Below are positions 5,471 to 5,696 of a stretch of DNA of 5,696 nt, piece after piece; position 1 is the first letter of the stretch, and every line of letters begins with the position of its first letter. Position numbers and translations under genes: made by a program. The notes below the pieces were generated by a model. The model saw nothing but the letters and a program-made list of their open reading frames with translations. It was not told the DNA's origin and made no database searches. The stretch comes from Dehalococcoidia bacterium (GTDB lineage: Bacteria > Chloroflexota > Dehalococcoidia > Dehalococcoidales > UBA1222). The DNA is taken from NCBI GenBank assembly GCA_009786345.1, contig WQTJ01000081.1:1-5696 (forward strand), written 5' to 3'.

Positions 5471-5501
5471 GAGTATGAGCTTCGCAACCCAGTGTTCAGG
5501 C

Positions 5502-5550
5502 CATGGATGACAGACTATAGCCGAGTAATTAAGAATGGAGGTCATCCGTG
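5502..5550 (+). promoter_or_regulatory. Start-codon-sequestering hairpin of the zinc-ribbon gene (candidate RNA switch)
   Basis: CATGGATGAC (5502-5511) pairs with GTCATCCGTG (5541-5550) in ten consecutive pairs, nine Watson-Crick and one G-U (5504/5548). The right arm contains the last G of the SD (GGAGG, 5537-5541) and the entire GTG start codon (5548-5550). The 29-base loop exposes the rest of the SD. In the folded state start-codon access would be blocked. Part of the right arm is also an extended SD (GGAGGTCATCC against the ideal GGAGGTGATCC), so some complementarity has a second explanation. Confidence 0.45.
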
Positions 5551-5696
5551 AGCTATCAGGATAGAACTCTCGCGTGCGTAGATTGTAACGTTGAGTTTAC
5601 GTTCACTGCTGCTGAGCAGGAATTCTACGCAAAAAAGGGTTTCACCAATGATCCCAAGCGCTGCCCGACCTGTCGTGCTGCCAAAAAGCAGCAGAT
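5548..5696 (+). CDS. Small zinc-ribbon domain protein, 3' end outside the window
   Basis: The reading frame is open to the end of the window, 49 complete codons plus two bases. It has Cys10-x-x-Cys13 and Cys39-x-x-Cys42 around a core with 'EFTFTAAEQEFYAKKGF' and 'NDPKRCPTCRAAKK'. This is the pattern of the 'probable zinc-ribbon' family of small proteins, in which four cysteines bind one zinc and the C-terminus is basic. The role is unproven; nucleic acid binding is a common guess. The start is GTG, with GGAGG (5537-5541) 6 bases upstream and the residues 'MSYQDRTLACVDC' as expected for the family. No ATG gives a better start. A strong promoter and a leader of about 105 bases point to expression control at the RNA level. 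The missing C-terminus could hold more than a basic tail. Confidence 0.85.
   Translation, partial: MSYQDRTLACVDCNVEFTFTAAEQEFYAKKGFTNDPKRCPTCRAAKKQQ

Noticed and set aside
5294..5545. 83-aa minus-strand frame across the DUF4349 end and zinc-ribbon leader
   Set aside because: It overlaps a strong plus-strand promoter and leader, has no recognisable domain and no SD.

Overview
The window is a stretch of bacterial chromosome of about 40-45% GC by eye. It carries small hypothetical genes, one complete ABC exporter, and no rRNA, tRNA, CRISPR array or intact insertion sequence. Start sites show strong, sometimes extended Shine-Dalgarno (SD) sequences (GGGGAGGTG, GGAGGTCATCC). The small zinc-ribbon protein, the DUF4349 protein and the single-gene exporter are a mix I associate with anaerobic Chloroflexota (Dehalococcoidia-like) or Bacillota. 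That placement is an impression, not a proof.

Left part (1-1380, minus strand). A GNAT-type acetyltransferase gene (670-1368) is followed, 7 bases after its stop, by a decayed DUF4143-family gene (71-662). That gene has lost its N-terminal ATPase half and is split by a one-base shift in a run of eight T. The first ten bases of the window repeat exactly the SD region of the acetyltransferase, so another minus-strand gene probably starts just outside the left edge.

Middle (1381-2449, plus strand). Three tiny genes follow one another: two double-membrane-segment proteins (66 and 80 aa) and a basic 83-aa protein with an HCxCxxC cysteine cluster. A promoter with two perfect consensus hexamers overlaps the stop codon of the first. 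The third ends convergently, 7 bases from the end of the exporter gene, and a hairpin there may terminate one or both.

Right-centre (2457-4527). A full-length MsbA/LmrA-type ABC half-transporter (585 aa, all catalytic motifs intact) is read leftward from a TTG start. The intergenic region of about 310 bases to its right holds its likely promoter, a perfect 8+8 dyad overlapping the -35 box, an imperfect inverted repeat of about 93 bases, and a separate promoter for the divergent DUF4349 gene (4528-5376).

Right edge. A strong promoter (TTGACA, 17 bases, TGtAATAAT) drives a leader of about 105 bases and a small zinc-ribbon gene cut by the window end. The leader can fold a 10-bp helix that includes the whole GTG start codon. 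This is the best candidate here for undescribed regulation. I see no defence island or other multi-gene novel system; the unusual features are in regulatory and structural DNA.
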